A stretch of 64,000 nucleotides of DNA from UTCHB3 sp964531325 (GCA_964531325.1 CAZHCW010000005.1:62001-126000), one strand, 5' to 3'; positions 16,641 to 25,675 are shown, numbered from the stretch's first letter. The notes: generated by a model not told the origin, from the sequence alone. Numbers and translations are program-made.

Positions 16641-17981
16641 TTACTTATGGCTTAAAATTGCTTCTCCAAATTTCTTTGTGATCCGCACTCCGGCCTTCTC
16701 AAGAAACTTAACCGGCAATTCACCACCGGCAAAGATGTAAACAAGGTCGTTTTCAATTTCGAAAAGGTCTTCAGAATTACCACCTCTGTTAAGTACCACA
16801 GATTCATCTTTAATTTCAACAACATTTGTACTAAACAACAACTGTAACTTACCACTTTGTGAATAAGAATTTATGTTTTCGAGGTTTTTAGGTTTTATTC
16901 GTGAAAAGGCGTCAGCACGATAGGACAAATGAACCGTGTTGCTGCCATGTGCAAGGAGAATAGCGGATTCAATTGCTGAATCTCCGCCGCCAACTACTAA
17001 AATTTTTTGATTATCGATGTGTTCAGGTTCCAATAACCGATAGAACACTTTCTTCTTGTTTTCTCCCAAAACGCCAAGTTTTCTGGGAGAACCCCTTCTT
17101 CCTATAGCCAAAATTACGGAAAAAGCAGAATATTCCCCCTTGTCCGTCATCACTTTAAATATTTCACCTTCTTTTACAATCGACTCAACTTTTTTATTTT
17201 CATCAATTTTAATATTGTTTTTAGAAATTACATCCGACCAAATCGTAATAAGTTCGTCTTTATTGGTTTCTACAAGTTTAACTTTCCCCAGAAGTGGAAG
17301 ATCCATCGGTGAGGTCATTACAATCTTTGATCTGGGGAAGCTGTAAACAGTTCCACCAATTGTGTCCTGTTCAAGTGTTTTATATTTTAGGCCATATTCT
17401 GCACTTTTCAGTGTTGCCGAGATCCCGGCAGGACCTGAACCTACAACGATCACATCAAATTGGGCTTTGTGATCCTTTTTGAGCTTCTTAAAAAGATAAA
17501 TTACAGCTTGTTTCCCTTGCTCAACAGCATTTTTGATTAAACCCATCCCGCCAAGTTCACCGGCAATAAAGAGCATGGGAACATTTGTTTCAAACTCCTG
17601 ACTTACATGGGGAAGGTCAACACCTCTTTTTTCAGTCCCAATATATAAGGCAATTGCCTGAACGGGACATGCATGAAAACAGGCACCATGACCCACACAT
17701 CGTGATGCATTTACGGTTGTTGCTCTCCCGTTTACAATCGCCAGGATGTCTTTTTCCGGGCAGGCTTCGATGCAGGCACCACTTCCGATACAAATATTTT
17801 CATTAACATAAGGGTGGAGAGAGACAGGTTCAAAAAGACCAAGGTTTTTTGCTTCCTCAATCTTCTTTACATTTTTTTTTGAGGTTCTGCTTTTCCCGCG
17901 AATGTAGAAAAACAGGACTATCGATATGAGAAGAAGGGCGAAGAGGTATCCGCCCGTTTCTTCCAGAAAAACTTCATTCAC
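16641..17981 (-). CDS. Membrane-anchored dicluster FeS / FAD NAD(P)-binding oxidoreductase
   Basis: A 446-residue protein. Residues about 11-28 form a membrane helix (GYLFALLLISIVLFFYIRG). Two ferredoxin-like motifs follow, CIGSGACIEACP and CVGHGACFHACP. In both, the second cysteine of a canonical CxxCxxCxxxCP cluster is replaced (Ser, His), so each shows only three Cys. Then comes RGVDLPHVSQEFETNVPMLF and a pyridine-nucleotide-disulphide-reductase-like half: FDVIVVGSGPAGISATLKSA for FAD and KILVVGGGDSAIESAILLAH for NAD(P). No CxxC redox pair of the thioredoxin-reductase type is seen. Between the TPR gene (3 nt away) and the cytochromes, it is the likely electron entry or exit point on the cytoplasmic side. 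Confidence 0.85.
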   Translation of the reverse strand: MNEVFLEETGGYLFALLLISIVLFFYIRGKSRTSKKNVKKIEEAKNLGLFEPVSLHPYVNENICIGSGACIEACPEKDILAIVNGRATTVNASRCVGHGACFHACPVQAIALYIGTEKRGVDLPHVSQEFETNVPMLFIAGELGGMGLIKNAVEQGKQAVIYLFKKLKKDHKAQFDVIVVGSGPAGISATLKSAEYGLKYKTLEQDTIGGTVYSFPRSKIVMTSPMDLPLLGKVKLVETNKDELITIWSDVISKNNIKIDENKKVESIVKEGEIFKVMTDKGEYSAFSVILAIGRRGSPRKLGVLGENKKKVFYRLLEPEHIDNQKILVVGGGDSAIESAILLAHGSNTVHLSYRADAFSRIKPKNLENINSYSQSGKLQLLFSTNVVEIKDESVVLNRGGNSEDLFEIENDLVYIFAGGELPVKFLEKAGVRITKKFGEAILSHK

Positions 17982-17984
17982 TTT

Positions 17985-18587
17985 TTATTTTGCCAACTCC
18001 TTCTCTGCAAGTTCCGCTCCGGGAGTTCCGGGGAAATCTTTTACAAGTTTTTGCCATGTTGCTTTAGCTTTTGCAACATCACCTTTTTCACGCTCAATAA
18101 AACCGAGATAGAAAATAGCTTCCGAATTTTTGGGGTCAAGTTTTATTGCTTTGCTTATTACCTCCAATGACTTATCCATCTCTTTCTTTTGGTAATAGAG
18201 ACTGCTTAAAGCTATCAAAACTTCAACATTGTTTGGATTAATCTTTAAATATCTTGTATAACCATCAATCGCTTTGTCAGGTTTGTGAGCCATACCCATA
18301 AATTCGGCATACTCAAGCAATTTTACTGTGTCATTCGGGTTTTCATTTGCAGCTTTTTCAAGCTGTGCCATCTTCTCGAGGATATCAGCTTTTACATTCC
18401 CTGATCCGGGTTCACCTGCCATACCACTTCCCATTCCCTCATGAGTACCATCTTTTGGCATCTGTGAGCCGTCTCCGATTGGTGGGGCATCCGTCTTCTT
18501 TGTGCCACTCATGGTTGAAAAAATAACAACCCCGGCAACTGCAAAGACAAGAATTATGACATACACATAAACTTTGTTGAACTTCAT
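17985..18587 (-). CDS. Membrane-anchored TPR protein
   Basis: A 200-residue protein with one N-terminal membrane helix (VYVYVIILVFAVAGVVIFS), a Gly/Met-rich linker and about three tetratricopeptide repeats: NDTVKLLEYAEFMGMAHKP, PNNVEVLIALSSLYYQKKEM and PKNSEAIFYLGFIEREKGDV. TPR proteins of this layout act as assembly factors for c-type cytochromes (CcmI/NrfG type) or as scaffolds. In an operon with 60 haem sites, a cytochrome-maturation or complex-assembly role is the best guess. It is 9 nt downstream of the haem-b-like membrane protein and 3 nt upstream of the oxidoreductase. Confidence 0.8.
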   Translation of the reverse strand: MKFNKVYVYVIILVFAVAGVVIFSTMSGTKKTDAPPIGDGSQMPKDGTHEGMGSGMAGEPGSGNVKADILEKMAQLEKAANENPNDTVKLLEYAEFMGMAHKPDKAIDGYTRYLKINPNNVEVLIALSSLYYQKKEMDKSLEVISKAIKLDPKNSEAIFYLGFIEREKGDVAKAKATWQKLVKDFPGTPGAELAEKELAK

Positions 18588-18596
18588 GTAATTCTC

Positions 18597-19550
18597 CTAA
18601 AAAATCCATCCGGCTCCGTAATAAACTGTCACAGCTACATGAATCAGCATTATTACGAACATCGTGATGGCAAATGGTAAATGAAAAATATGCCAATACT
18701 TAAAAAGTTTGTGCATCGATCTTAATATTCTGTTTTTCCGGTCAAGAGAAATTTTCTCTTTTGCAGCGGATAATATCTCTTTTACAAGCTTTTTGTCGGT
18801 CACTCCCGAGTTTTTTAATCTTTTCCGGAGTGAATTTACTGAATTTCTGATTAAAAACCAGTCTCTAAATATAGTCAGTAAACTCGACCAGGTTCCTGTA
18901 CCTTTTGTGTCCCCGGCTGCTCCCGCTCGCTCGATTTCGTCCATTATTTCCTGGTTGAGATTAAACTTCTCCTGCAATCTTAGAGTGTTTTCCTTTTGCA
19001 TCCTGGCTATCTCCTGGCTATCCAGCTCATTCCCCTTTATGGAACGGGGTATCTTTGTATATATGAATCTACCGGCAACTCCCGAGACAACCACTGCGGT
19101 CATCGACCAAAACGAGATGGAAACTATCCCCCCAAACTTAAATGCAGTGTGGTATAATACAAATATGGGCCCCACAACACAAAGAAAAATGTGAAACTCA
19201 AGCCAGTGTTTTAATAATCCCAACCTGAAAAACATCCGGGTTCTTTTCCTGATCATGTAGGTTGAAACGCCTATAATCATCATCAATGTACCGGCTATTC
19301 CCAAAGCATGACCGAGGTATCCCTTGGGTTCGAGAACTACATGTGCTTCACTGTTATATTCCAGTTTTTTCTGGTACCGTGGAATCTCATCAATCTGCCC
19401 GGGTCTCCAAAGCAGTTTAGCAGTGGAATGAGGTCTTTCTTCTTTTGGTGTCGCATAATAATCCTTCCCGTTGTAATACAGGAGCACAGTTGAGGTTATC
19501 CCGACTATAAAAAACAGGGCTATATAAACGGTATGTGAAAATTTACTCAC
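18597..19550 (-). CDS. Predicted inner-membrane haem-b-type protein, first gene of the cytochrome operon
   Basis: A 317-residue protein with about five membrane helices near residues 7-26, 80-99, 116-136, 141-163 and 288-311. Helix-associated histidines (His81, His115, His120, His134, His280, His287, His290, His304) resemble the bis-His haem-b ligands of ferric-reductase-like and cytochrome-b proteins. A charged cytoplasmic-looking loop of about 120 residues (165-285) sits between helices four and five. No exact family is recognised. As the promoter-proximal gene of the FeS oxidoreductase and multihaem operon it is the likely quinone- or NAD(P)H-linked membrane step. The haem content is inferred from His placement only. 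Confidence 0.65.
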   Translation of the reverse strand: MSKFSHTVYIALFFIVGITSTVLLYYNGKDYYATPKEERPHSTAKLLWRPGQIDEIPRYQKKLEYNSEAHVVLEPKGYLGHALGIAGTLMMIIGVSTYMIRKRTRMFFRLGLLKHWLEFHIFLCVVGPIFVLYHTAFKFGGIVSISFWSMTAVVVSGVAGRFIYTKIPRSIKGNELDSQEIARMQKENTLRLQEKFNLNQEIMDEIERAGAAGDTKGTGTWSSLLTIFRDWFLIRNSVNSLRKRLKNSGVTDKKLVKEILSAAKEKISLDRKNRILRSMHKLFKYWHIFHLPFAITMFVIMLIHVAVTVYYGAGWIF

Positions 19551-19591
19551 TTAAATTCCTTGTTCCAATCGAATTAAATCACATTATGAAA

Positions 19592-19894
19592 TCAGATTTC
19601 CACTTCTACAAGTGTACGGGATTTTGTAGATTTTGCAATCTTCAGCGACTCTAATTTCCTGTTCAGAAGACTGAGTCTTTCGTTACCGGCATCATCGAAA
19701 TCGTCAAAAGATTCCATGGAATCAAATTCAAAAATTTCACGGAACTTGTTCGATTTTCCCTTCTCTTCAAAAAGTGAATATCTTAACAGACCTTCAGATT
19801 TAATTAATGATTTATATTCTCGTATTGAATCAAGATACTCTTCCCTTTTGTTTGGGTCAATCTCATAAGATACAAAAAACAGAATTTTCGCCAT
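19592..19894 (-). CDS. Small dimeric alpha/beta-barrel-like protein, function unknown
   Basis: A 100-residue protein beginning MAKILFFVSYEIDPNKREEY. The pattern (a beta strand, a helix with YLDSIREYKSL, a strand with LLRYSLFEE, and FREIFEFDSMESFDDFDD) resembles ferredoxin-like dimeric barrels of the antibiotic-biosynthesis-monooxygenase type, but no active-site residue can be named. I chose the ATG at 19894 because AAGGAG lies 5 nt in front of it. The longer reading from 19930 would run into the dapF stop and has no ribosome-binding site. It follows dapF by 16 nt, so is probably co-transcribed. Confidence 0.7.
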   Translation of the reverse strand: MAKILFFVSYEIDPNKREEYLDSIREYKSLIKSEGLLRYSLFEEKGKSNKFREIFEFDSMESFDDFDDAGNERLSLLNRKLESLKIAKSTKSRTLVEVEI

Positions 19895-19910
19895 TTCTAC
19901 TCCTTGATAT

Positions 19911-20768
19911 TTAAAGCTCAATGGTTCCACGAAAGTTGATCTCTGCGGGACCTGTTAAGCAAAGGTTTTCCAATTTATTATCTATTATTTTAAAATCGAT
20001 TATTAAAGTATCGCCACTTTTTGTAAGAAGTTTTACGGGAGGGGTCACCTTACCGAGAGCAAACATGATTATAGCTGCCGCAGTTGAGCCCGTTCCACAT
20101 GCATCTGTTTCCCCCTCCACACCCCGTTCCCAGGTTCTTATAACAAGATTATGTTCATCTGTTACCTTAATAAAATTTACATTAACCCCCTGTGGAGCAA
20201 AATCGGTGTGATACCTGAGCTCCCTGCCCAATTCTTCCACGGGAAAACCGGAAAGATCTGAAAATGTTCTCCCCGGATATTTGTTATCAATCGGGACATC
20301 CTCTATATCTACGATCAAATGAGGTGATCCTGTATCACAATAATGGGCAGTAAAAAGGCTGTTTCGGGCTTTAATCTTAAATCCCTTTTTTAGCCGCGAA
20401 GGTCGGTTCAGATGAAATACCGGCTCACCCCCTGCAGGTAACTCACCACGATAAATTTTATCACCAAATCGAAATTTTAGCTCCCCGTCGCTATCCATCC
20501 CCTGCTCAAATGCGTACAAAATTACACATCTTGCCCCGTTCCCACAAAGAGAACCTCTACTTCCATCGGCGTTGTAAAAATCAACAAAAAAACCGGCTTC
20601 TTGAGCCGGATATAATATGAGCACACCATCAGCACCTATCCCCTTTCTCCGGTCACAGAGATGGATTATCTCGTCTAGGGAGAACGATTCTGAACCTTTG
20701 GATATCAGGTCGATTAGTATAAAATCGTTCCCGGCTCCATTAACTTTACAAAAATTAAAATATCTCAT
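19911..20768 (-). CDS. dapF: Diaminopimelate epimerase
   Basis: A 285-residue enzyme converting LL- to meso-diaminopimelate for lysine and peptidoglycan synthesis. The N-terminal signature is FCKVNGAGNDFILID. The two catalytic cysteines are visible as Cys75 in SLCGNGARC and Cys224 in ETDACGTGSTAAA. The DAPEP repeats are symmetrical and complete, and length is normal. It is transcribed away from the OmpA gene, from a 210-nt divergent region, with a small unknown gene following. Confidence 0.95.
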   Translation of the reverse strand: MRYFNFCKVNGAGNDFILIDLISKGSESFSLDEIIHLCDRRKGIGADGVLILYPAQEAGFFVDFYNADGSRGSLCGNGARCVILYAFEQGMDSDGELKFRFGDKIYRGELPAGGEPVFHLNRPSRLKKGFKIKARNSLFTAHYCDTGSPHLIVDIEDVPIDNKYPGRTFSDLSGFPVEELGRELRYHTDFAPQGVNVNFIKVTDEHNLVIRTWERGVEGETDACGTGSTAAAIIMFALGKVTPPVKLLTKSGDTLIIDFKIIDNKLENLCLTGPAEINFRGTIEL

Positions 20769-20898
20769 TCATATAATTTATGTTTTATCAAATTTATAGA
20801 CAATGTTATAACTCCATTTTCCTCATTTTTTTGATAAAAGAAATAATAAAATTATATCTATTGCGGTGAATCAATTATTTTTGCTATTCTTATTGAGA

Positions 20899-20904
20899 TA
20901 TAAT
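20899..20904 (+). promoter_or_regulatory. Possible -10 element upstream of the ompA-type gene
   Basis: A TATAAT lies 75 nt before the OmpA start in the AT-rich divergent spacer. No good -35 hexamer is found at 17 bp, so the promoter call is weak. An AAGGA precedes the ATG at 20979 by 7 nt. Confidence 0.25.
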
Positions 20905-20978
20905 GCACAAATTTTTCGCTTTAAATTGCTTAAGTTTGCACTATCAAACATTCAACAACTAGATGATAAGGAAGAAAT

Positions 20979-22643
20979 ATGAGAAAAGCACTACTTGTTC
21001 TGCTTGCTCTTGTTATTTACTCTACGGGATCGATAACATTTGCACAGAACCTCAGTACCAAAGTACATTTTGGTGTGGAAGGAAATGCCATTATTCCAAT
21101 GAATGAATTCACTGAGACTTCGATTAATGGTGGTTTTAGAGGATTCTTCAGGTATGGCTTTAATGATACCTGGAGACTTGAATTCGGTGCCGGTTATGTT
21201 AAATATGCCGGTAAAGATTTCAGAACAACAGAATACGAAACCGATGTGGTGCCCATAGACTTAAGACTTTTATGGTATCCTTTTGGATTCGAACAGATTT
21301 CACCCTACCTCTATGTTGGTGGTGGTGCGTTACATTATAATGTGATTAAAGACCCCGACTCAAGAAAATTCCAGAACCCTTCAGTAGCTGTTGAAGGAAC
21401 AGGCTGGACTGCACTCGGCGTTGGTGGTTTGGGCGTTGACTATGCTGTCTCCGAAAACATCCAGATTGGTCTTACCGGTGGATTTAATTATTCTTTTACC
21501 GATAATTTGAACCACTATAAAGTTGGTGAACCAAAAGATGCTTATATAAATGGTGGTCTCCACATTATCTTTGGCGGAACCAACATTAACAAAGATTCTG
21601 ATGGTGACGGGCTTTTAGACAAAGACGAAATCTATGTTTATAAAACCGACCCTTACAAAGCCGACACAGATGGTGACGGACTTAGTGATGGAGATGAGGT
21701 GCTTAAACATAAAACAAATCCACTTGTGGCTGATACTGATGGCGATGGTCTTAATGATGGCGAAGAATTGTTAAAATTCAACACCAATCCTCTTAAGGCT
21801 GACACAGACGGTGATGGTTTGAAAGATGGAGAAGAAGTTCTTAAACATAAAACTGATCCTCTTAAAGCCGACACAGATGGTGACAAACTTAACGACTTTG
21901 ATGAAGTTACTAAACACAACACCAACCCTCTTAAAGTTGACACCGATGGCGATACTCTCTCTGATTATGATGAGGTTATGACCCATAAAACAAATCCATT
22001 AAAAGCTGACACCGACGGTGATGGCATCAATGATGCTGATGAACTGAAACAGTATAAAACCGATCCTCTTAAAGCTGATACCGATGGTGATAAACTTGAA
22101 GACGGCAAAGAAGTTAGCCAGTTCAAAACCGATCCGCTTAAAATGGATACTGACGGTGATGGTCTTAATGACTTTGAAGAATTAATGAACTACAAAACTA
22201 ATCCTCTCTTAGCTGATACCGATGCCGGTTCAGTGAACGATAAAGTCGAAGTTGACAGAGGTACCGATCCTCTCGATGCAGGCGATGATGTGATTAAAAT
22301 GAATGTTCCTATGGTTCTTGATGGAATCGTTTTTGAAACAGGTAGTGCTAAAATCTCTCCTGCTTCTGAAACCACTCTTAATAAAGCATTCAAAACTCTT
22401 ACTGCCTATACTGAAATTTCAGTTGAAATTCAAGGACATACAGATAATGTCGGTTCAAGAGCTTTCAACATGAAACTTTCACAGGACAGAGCTGAAGCTG
22501 TTATGAACTGGATGATTGAAAAAGGCATTTCCAGAAGCAGAATGACTGCTAAAGGTTTTGGCCCCGACAAACCAATGGTTCCTAATGATTCAGATGCCAA
22601 CAAACAGAAAAACAGAAGAATTGAGTTCGTAAGAACTAAATAA
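20979..22643 (+). CDS. OmpA-family outer-membrane protein with thrombospondin type 3 repeats
   Basis: A 554-residue protein: signal peptide (about residues 1-22, ending TFAQN), and an N-terminal eight-strand-type barrel to about residue 190. Then ten Asp-rich repeats of the form DTDGDGLxDxxEVxxxKTNPLKA, 23-24 residues each (about 205-435), and a C-terminal OmpA domain (VFETGSAKISPASETTLNKA, IQGHTDNVGSRAFNMKLSQD, RAEAV, NRRIEFVRTK). The Asp repeats bind calcium and form a stalk between barrel and peptidoglycan-binding domain in related proteins. It anchors the outer membrane to the cell wall. It is monocistronic with a strong terminator downstream. Confidence 0.93.
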   Translation: MRKALLVLLALVIYSTGSITFAQNLSTKVHFGVEGNAIIPMNEFTETSINGGFRGFFRYGFNDTWRLEFGAGYVKYAGKDFRTTEYETDVVPIDLRLLWYPFGFEQISPYLYVGGGALHYNVIKDPDSRKFQNPSVAVEGTGWTALGVGGLGVDYAVSENIQIGLTGGFNYSFTDNLNHYKVGEPKDAYINGGLHIIFGGTNINKDSDGDGLLDKDEIYVYKTDPYKADTDGDGLSDGDEVLKHKTNPLVADTDGDGLNDGEELLKFNTNPLKADTDGDGLKDGEEVLKHKTDPLKADTDGDKLNDFDEVTKHNTNPLKVDTDGDTLSDYDEVMTHKTNPLKADTDGDGINDADELKQYKTDPLKADTDGDKLEDGKEVSQFKTDPLKMDTDGDGLNDFEELMNYKTNPLLADTDAGSVNDKVEVDRGTDPLDAGDDVIKMNVPMVLDGIVFETGSAKISPASETTLNKAFKTLTAYTEISVEIQGHTDNVGSRAFNMKLSQDRAEAVMNWMIEKGISRSRMTAKGFGPDKPMVPNDSDANKQKNRRIEFVRTK

Positions 22644-22651
22644 TTTCAGGT

Positions 22652-22797
22652 ATTAAGTATTAGGTATCAGGTATTAACTTTTTATCTAAAACTACTACTA
22701 AAATTAAAAAGGCTGCCCAAATTGCGCAGCCTTTTTTTGTTTAAATCGATATGTTCAGGAATTAAAATAATACCTGATACTTAATATTTAATACCTA
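22652..22797. repeat. Inverted TATTAAGTATTAGGTAT repeats flanking a terminator
   Basis: GGTATTAAGTATTAGGTATC-type repeats at 22650-22679 have an inverted counterpart at 22770-22797. Together they could fold into one long AT-rich stem with the terminator at 22706-22736 in its loop. A related tract lies at 10308-10333. The right arm overlaps the last codon of glgA. Confidence 0.65.
22706..22736. terminator. Bidirectional rho-independent terminator between ompA-type gene and glgA
   Basis: Stem AAAAAGGCTGC / GCAGCCTTTTT with a short loop, followed by T residues on the plus strand and by an A run on the other side. It can therefore stop both convergent transcripts. Confidence 0.9.
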
Positions 22798-24282
22798 TCC
22801 CCGTCTTTTCATTATTGCATGTTCATACATCTTCTCATAGTGACGGGCAGACTGTTTCCACGAATAGTTTTGAATCATACCGTTATAAATGATTTGATTC
22901 CATACACTTTTTTGATGGTAACATCTTAACGCTCTTTCCAGACTTGAGACCAATGCCTCGCCTGTGTAATCGTAAAAACTGAAACCATTTCCGGAAAAAG
23001 AACCATGATGGCGGCTTTCATCCCAATCGATAACTGTATCTGCCAAACCTCCGGTCTTTCTTACAACCGGTACCGTTCCATATTTAAGACTGTAGATCTG
23101 GTTTAATCCACAAGGTTCATATTTTGAGGGCATCAGGAAAATGTCGCTTGCAGCCTCAATCAAGTGCGCAGCTCTTTCATCCTTGGCATTAAGAAACGAA
23201 ACTTTTTCAGGGTATGTATGTGCCAGGTAGCGGAACAGTTCCTCATATCTGTATTCACCACTGCCAAGGATTACCCACTGAGCGTTAAATTTCATAAGGT
23301 CATTTATGGAATCTGCGATAAGGTCAAATCCTTTTTGACTGACTAATCGTGAGATTATCCCTATCAGGGGAACATTTGGGTGATAAGGTTGCCCCGTTTT
23401 TGAGAGAAGATATTTTTTGTTCTCGTATTTACCCGACAAATCTTCTTTAGTGTAGGCATAAGGAATCAATTCATCCTTATCGGTATTCCAAACTGAATAA
23501 TCAACTCCATTGAGTATCCCCCAAAAATCATTTATTCTGTAATGTAATACGCCTTCAAGCCCCTCTCCATATTCAGAAGTTGTTATTTCCATGGCATAGG
23601 TAGGACTGACAGTGTTGATCGCATCAGCATACATCAGCCCTGCTTTCAAGAAACAAACAGATCCCCACACTTCTATGGGACTGTTGTCGAAAAAAAGGTC
23701 TTTCCTCAATTCAGCTTTACCCAAAGTCTCCTTCGGAAATCTCCCTTGATAACCGATGTTGTGGATTGATATTACAGTGGCAACCCGGTCATAAAAACGA
23801 TCCCAACTATAGTTGTCTTTTATCATTAGTGGTAACAGTGCTGTGGGCCAGTCATTAACATTTATCACATCGGGAGCCCATTGCAACCTTTGAAGACCCT
23901 CGATAACTGATTTGGTGAAGTGAATAAATCTCTCATCTTCGTCTGCATGATCGGTATAGATCAAAGGTTTTCCATCGTGTCCCCACCTGTCGAAATACCA
24001 TGGACAGTCAATAAAATAGATTTCAACTCTGGAATCAGGCATTATCGACTTAAATACCCGGGTGTTATGCACTTGTCCTGCAACTCTTATAGGCATTTCA
24101 CCAATCTCTGAGGAGTATTCGAGATGGACCCCCTCAAAGTTGATAGCAGAATATTTCGGGAGGAAAACTTTTACTGAATGCCCTAATTTTTGAAGGGCTT
24201 TTGGCAGTGCACCGGAAACATCCCCAAGTCCCCCGGCTTTTGCATAAGGAAACACCTCGGATGAAACAAAAGCAATTCGCAT
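22795..24282 (-). CDS. glgA: Glycogen synthase (ADP-glucose type, GT5)
   Basis: A 495-residue GT-B glycosyltransferase. The N-terminus MRIAFVSSEVFPYAKAGGLG holds the KxGG donor-binding motif, and the second half has LMPSKYEPCGLNQIYSLKYG and VVRKTGGLADTV, the usual GT5 catalytic region. It transfers glucose from a nucleotide sugar to growing glycogen. It lies 13 nt downstream of the protoporphyrinogen oxidase gene on the same strand, with no metabolic connection between them. Confidence 0.93.
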   Translation of the reverse strand: MRIAFVSSEVFPYAKAGGLGDVSGALPKALQKLGHSVKVFLPKYSAINFEGVHLEYSSEIGEMPIRVAGQVHNTRVFKSIMPDSRVEIYFIDCPWYFDRWGHDGKPLIYTDHADEDERFIHFTKSVIEGLQRLQWAPDVINVNDWPTALLPLMIKDNYSWDRFYDRVATVISIHNIGYQGRFPKETLGKAELRKDLFFDNSPIEVWGSVCFLKAGLMYADAINTVSPTYAMEITTSEYGEGLEGVLHYRINDFWGILNGVDYSVWNTDKDELIPYAYTKEDLSGKYENKKYLLSKTGQPYHPNVPLIGIISRLVSQKGFDLIADSINDLMKFNAQWVILGSGEYRYEELFRYLAHTYPEKVSFLNAKDERAAHLIEAASDIFLMPSKYEPCGLNQIYSLKYGTVPVVRKTGGLADTVIDWDESRHHGSFSGNGFSFYDYTGEALVSSLERALRCYHQKSVWNQIIYNGMIQNYSWKQSARHYEKMYEHAIMKRRG

Positions 24283-24295
24283 TATCTGTCCAATT

Positions 24296-25675
24296 CTAAT
24301 TTTGTTGAATAAAGCGGATTACCCGCTCTGATGTTTTGTAAGCATTAAGGATGGAATCCCCAATCGAAACCCCACCCGAAAAATTACCGGAGACAAATAT
24401 TCCCGGATTGTCTTCTTCAAATTTTTTAATTTTATCCATTAATTGGAAATACTCCCTGCCGTATTGAGGTACACCTTTCTTCCAACTCTTTGAAGTAACA
24501 AAAACAGGTTTGTCTTTTGCTCTGAATATCTCGGCAAGAGTGGTTATCGCCTTTTTGTTGATCTCTTTTGGATCAATTGCTGTAAGGTCGCCGTTTCTGT
24601 TTCCCCCCATCATTACAGAAAATAGATGACGATCTTCGGGACATCTGCCCTCAAACAACCCGGACACATGTGTAATATTTAACACCTCTCTGTTTTCTAT
24701 CGCGGGAATTAGAACTGTATATCCTCTGGTGGAAATTTCAAGGTCTTGTTTCAGGTATGAAACATATACTTGTGTAAGAGGTGCATATTCAACTTTGTCA
24801 AGTGTTTCAGCAAGTGTTTTGTCGATGTCAATTATTGTATCTGAAAAAACCCCGGCAGGCAGCGTAGAAATTACAAAGTCGTGAAGCTCAACCCGGGTAT
24901 CCCCTTTTTTGTTAACCAAAAGTTCATACTGGTCCCCCTTCTGCGAAATTTTTAAGATATCATGAAGGTAGTTGATTCTTAAATTTAGATTTGATGCAAG
25001 TGCTTCGGTTAGTTGGCTCATCCCTTGTTTAAAACTGAAAAGCCTTCCACTTCCCTCAAGCTCATCTCTCTTTTTTTGTTCGAAAGGTGCTTTTTTGAAT
25101 CCTTTGATTATGCTGCCATAATCCTGTTCAAGCTTATATAATTTGGGATAAGCTGCTTTGATGTTTAGTTTCGCCGGATCACCGGCATAAACCTCCGCAG
25201 AAAATGGCTCCATAACATAATCGAGAAATTCTTTACCGAGCCTCCGCCTTATAAATTCAGCAACACTTAATTCCTCACCATTTGATGTTGCGGGAAGAAA
25301 TGGTTCAAAAAAGAACCTGAGTTTTGTTTTGTAAGTAAACAAAGGGAATTTTAAAAGGTTGTTTGGATTCATTGATAAATCATGGATTTTACCACCTGTA
25401 TATGCTTGCTTTAAGTTTGCTTTTTCGCCTGCATATAAAAATGAATCTTGAAGACCCAACTCCTCTACAAGTTCCGGAATTAGTGAAGTTGTCTCTATTC
25501 CGGAGATAATGCCCTTGTCGAGAAGATAATCATTTTTCTTTTCTGTGTCAATAAGGCCACCGGCTCTGCCACTTTTTTCATACACATTTACAGTGAAGCC
25601 TTTCCTTTTTAGATAGTAGGCTACACTTAAACCAGAAATACCGGCTCCCAATATTGCTATTTTCTTCTCTTGCAT
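24296..25675 (-). CDS. hemG: Oxygen-dependent-type protoporphyrinogen / coproporphyrinogen oxidase
   Basis: A 459-residue FAD enzyme. The Rossmann dinucleotide motif is KIAILGAGISGLSVAYYLKR, followed by the family's VYEKSGRAGGLIDTEK. Further on are EFLDYVMEPFSAEVYAGDPA and a C-terminal FVSGNFSGGVSIGDSILNAY, characteristic of the HemY/HemG (TIGR00562-type) oxidases of late haem synthesis. The sequence alone does not separate protoporphyrinogen from coproporphyrinogen III as substrate. Haem demand must be high in this organism given the 60 haem sites encoded nearby, but the gene stands alone beside glgA. Confidence 0.82.
   Translation of the reverse strand: MQEKKIAILGAGISGLSVAYYLKRKGFTVNVYEKSGRAGGLIDTEKKNDYLLDKGIISGIETTSLIPELVEELGLQDSFLYAGEKANLKQAYTGGKIHDLSMNPNNLLKFPLFTYKTKLRFFFEPFLPATSNGEELSVAEFIRRRLGKEFLDYVMEPFSAEVYAGDPAKLNIKAAYPKLYKLEQDYGSIIKGFKKAPFEQKKRDELEGSGRLFSFKQGMSQLTEALASNLNLRINYLHDILKISQKGDQYELLVNKKGDTRVELHDFVISTLPAGVFSDTIIDIDKTLAETLDKVEYAPLTQVYVSYLKQDLEISTRGYTVLIPAIENREVLNITHVSGLFEGRCPEDRHLFSVMMGGNRNGDLTAIDPKEINKKAITTLAEIFRAKDKPVFVTSKSWKKGVPQYGREYFQLMDKIKKFEEDNPGIFVSGNFSGGVSIGDSILNAYKTSERVIRFIQQN

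Noticed and set aside
19895..19930. Upstream extension of the small alpha/beta-barrel-like protein into dapF
   Set aside because: It overlaps the dapF stop and has no ribosome-binding site, while the ATG at 19894 has AAGGAG at the right distance.
21653..21986. Antisense ORFs in the thrombospondin-repeat region
   Set aside because: They arise from the repetitive DTDGDG codons read backwards.
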